The notes beneath the pieces were generated by a model. That model was not told the DNA's origin, searched no databases, and saw only the letters and a program-made list of their open reading frames with translations. A stretch of 64,000 nt of DNA from Candidatus Kaistia colombiensis (GTDB lineage: Bacteria; Pseudomonadota; Alphaproteobacteria; Rhizobiales; Kaistiaceae): the NCBI GenBank assembly GCA_029203105.1, contig CP119318.1:3300501-3364500 (forward strand), given 5' to 3'. Below are positions 62,580 through 64,000 of the stretch, piece by piece; position 1 is the first letter of the stretch, and every line of letters begins with the position of its first letter. A program made the position numbers and the translations under genes.

Positions 62580-62752
62580 TCTCGCCCTGCATCAGCGTCT
62601 GCGTTCTCGATCCCCAAACCGAGCTGTGCGAGGGCTGCGGCCGCTCCTTGGACGAGATCAGCCAGTGGTCGCGGATGACGGAGAACCAGCGCCGCGCTGT
62701 GATGGACCGCCTGCCCGCGCGGCTGGAAAGCCTGACGAGGACCAACGCCTGA
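62576..62752 (+). CDS. DUF1289 zinc-ribbon-like small protein
   Basis: 58 residues: ISPCISVCVLDPQTELCEGC shows four cysteines in a CX3CX8CX2C pattern, followed by GRSLDEISQWSRMTENQRR, the family's second half. Function is unknown; it is common downstream of cobS or alone in alphaproteobacteria. Its ATG overlaps the cobS stop by ATGA, so it is translationally coupled to cobS. Confidence 0.88.
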   Translation: MISPCISVCVLDPQTELCEGCGRSLDEISQWSRMTENQRRAVMDRLPARLESLTRTNA

Positions 62753-62809
62753 ACGGCCCAATGGCATCGGTCGATGGGGCTTTCATGACATGATGGGGGC
62801 AGAGACACG

Positions 62810-63808
62810 TCAGGCTGCTGCGGGTGCCTCGGCAGCGGCGGCGCGGCGACCCTCGCGGTTGGCCATGACGCTGACGATCAAGAGCTGGAAGAAGTGGTAG
62901 AGCATGATCGGCGCGATGATCAGGCCGAGCGCCGGCGAGCCGGAGAACATCAGCTTGGCCAGAGGCACGCCGGTCGCCAGCGACTTCTTGGAAGCGCAGA
63001 ACAGACACGCGATCGTGTCGGCGCGGTTCAGTCGCATCAACCGGCACGGGATCATCATCAAGCCATAGATGATGAAGAATAGCGCGATCACGCCGACGAT
63101 GATCGAGGCGATCAGACTGACGTCATGGCCTGCCCAGACGCCCTCGGCGATTGAATCGGCGAAAGAGTTGTAGACGATCGCCAGGATGATGGCCCGGTCG
63201 GCCAGGCGGATGCCCTTGATGTGGCGCGCAGCCCAGCCATAGAGCCAATGGCGCGCGATCTGGCCAACGAAGATTGGCAGCAGGACCAGCAGCACGATCT
63301 TGCCGATGACAGGCAGCAACGGCATGCCTTCCCCCGTCGACGCCAGGAACCACGCCATCAAAAGCGGCGTCGCGAAGACGCCGATCAGGCTCGACAGCGT
63401 CGCGTTGAAGATCGCGACCGGCACATTGCCGCGCGCCAGCGACGTCATGGCGACGGAGGACGACACGGTCGAGGGCAACGCCGCCAGATAAAAGAAGCCG
63501 ATCCAGACATCTTCCGGAACGAAGCCCTTGAGCGGCGTGCCGAGCACCAGCACGACGATCGGAAACAGCACGAAAGTGCAGAGCTGGACGGCAACATGCA
63601 CACGCCAGTGCCGGATGCCGGCGTGCATCCGCTCGGGCGCCAGCGTCAAGCCATACAGGAAGAAGATCACCGCCACGCCATAAGTGGCGATGAGATCCAT
63701 GTGCAGCAGCCCCCCGGATTCGCCCGGCCCTGGAAAGGCAATCGCCGCGATGACCACGAGGAGCAACGCAATCAAGAAGCCGTCGATCGTGAAACCGCGG
63801 ATCGTCAT
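62810..63808 (-). CDS. BASS-type sodium/organic-acid symporter
   Basis: 332 residues with about ten membrane helices. Features of the bile acid:sodium symporter superfamily (YfeH-like): FFLYGLTLAPERMHAG near residues 50-65, ALPSTVSSSVAMTSLARGN in the core crossing region, and CLFCASKKSLATGVPLA near the C-terminus. The substrate cannot be told; bacterial relatives transport various organic acids. No regulator is adjacent. Confidence 0.86.
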   Translation of the reverse strand: MTIRGFTIDGFLIALLLVVIAAIAFPGPGESGGLLHMDLIATYGVAVIFFLYGLTLAPERMHAGIRHWRVHVAVQLCTFVLFPIVVLVLGTPLKGFVPEDVWIGFFYLAALPSTVSSSVAMTSLARGNVPVAIFNATLSSLIGVFATPLLMAWFLASTGEGMPLLPVIGKIVLLVLLPIFVGQIARHWLYGWAARHIKGIRLADRAIILAIVYNSFADSIAEGVWAGHDVSLIASIIVGVIALFFIIYGLMMIPCRLMRLNRADTIACLFCASKKSLATGVPLAKLMFSGSPALGLIIAPIMLYHFFQLLIVSVMANREGRRAAAAEAPAAA

Positions 63809-63918
63809 GTCGGAAACGCTTTCATTGCACGCGGAAATCCGCCGGGGCGGATCGATACTCCATCCATAGCGAGCCGTGCCGCCGCGATAAAGCCACTCTC
63901 CGACACAGCACTTTCGCC

Positions 63919-64000
63919 TCAGGCGGCCGCAGTCGCCGCGGCGATTTCGTCGACCGCATCCATGGCGCGATGGAACACGTCGATGCCGGCGTGCCGCCCG
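63919..64000 (-). CDS. 3' end of an unidentified gene, cut by the window edge
   Basis: The last 82 bases hold a minus-strand frame that ends with TGA at 63919-63921 and runs off the right edge; the tail reads GRHAGIDVFHRAMDAVDEI and then AAATAAA. Codon use is like that of the neighbours (GC-rich third positions). Too short to assign. Confidence 0.4.
   Translation of the reverse strand, partial: GRHAGIDVFHRAMDAVDEIAAATAAA

Overview
The window reads as chromosomal DNA of a GC-rich alphaproteobacterium of the Hyphomicrobiales (Rhizobiales). Evidence: the block glyA-nrdR-ribD-ribE; an L,D-transpeptidase beside an LdtR-type MarR regulator; a ThuA/ThuB-like pair; Mg-type HemB; and several dispersed palindromic repeats of kinds common in this order. 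Genus cannot be fixed from sequence alone; something near Kaistia or a relative is only a guess. Nearly all genes are ordinary housekeeping or transport genes. There is one tRNA, no rRNA, no CRISPR array, and no transposase or integrase.

Layout. 1-4 kb: riboflavin genes ribE and ribD, nrdR, and glyA, all on the minus strand; glyA is broken by about ten one-base indels. 4-8 kb: L,D-transpeptidase, LdtR, a small membrane protein and a 3-hydroxyisobutyryl-CoA hydrolase. 8-15 kb (plus): CNNM/HlyC-type membrane protein, hemB, an unusual LivH-like permease with a lipoprotein-like N-terminus, threonine ammonia-lyase, RDD protein, bpt. 15-24 kb (minus): parC, puuE, pssA-psd, an Atm1-type exporter, a LysM protein. 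24-29 kb: a LOG-family protein, then cysS, a 70-residue CysS-tail paralogue and cimA, with a tandem inverted-repeat element between cysS and the small gene.

29-46 kb: maeB, a membrane protein, Tat metallophosphoesterase plus cupredoxin, an outer-membrane beta-barrel, tRNA-Val(CAC), an MFS exporter, a ThuA/ThuB-like pair, a DUF1254/DUF1214 protein, an ABC exporter, a dienelactone-hydrolase-like protein, and a small cluster of VOC, AraC and DUF1801 genes ending in a decayed VOC paralogue. 46.3-48.4 kb is a low-GC two-gene insert: TcmP and a Gp37/Gp68-type three-Cys protein. 48.8-64 kb: rsgA, a divergent glycosyltransferase/pyruvyltransferase pair, GntR regulator with a BenE transporter and mobA, a HisJ-HisQ-HisM transporter without its ATPase, an Lrp regulator, a UDG-fold protein, a histidine kinase, divergent cobT and cobS with a DUF1289 gene, a BASS-family transporter, and a gene fragment at the right edge.

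Most notable: (1) RibD keeps its reductase but has lost the zinc cysteines of its deaminase domain; (2) a dispersed palindromic element lies in frame inside the DUF1801-like gene, and a relative of it sits between nrdR and ribD; (3) the TcmP/Gp37-68 pair is a compact acquired module of unknown function; (4) a LivH-type permease is fused to a lipoprotein-like domain and stands without partners; (5) the C-terminal tail of CysS exists again as a separate gene coupled to cimA.
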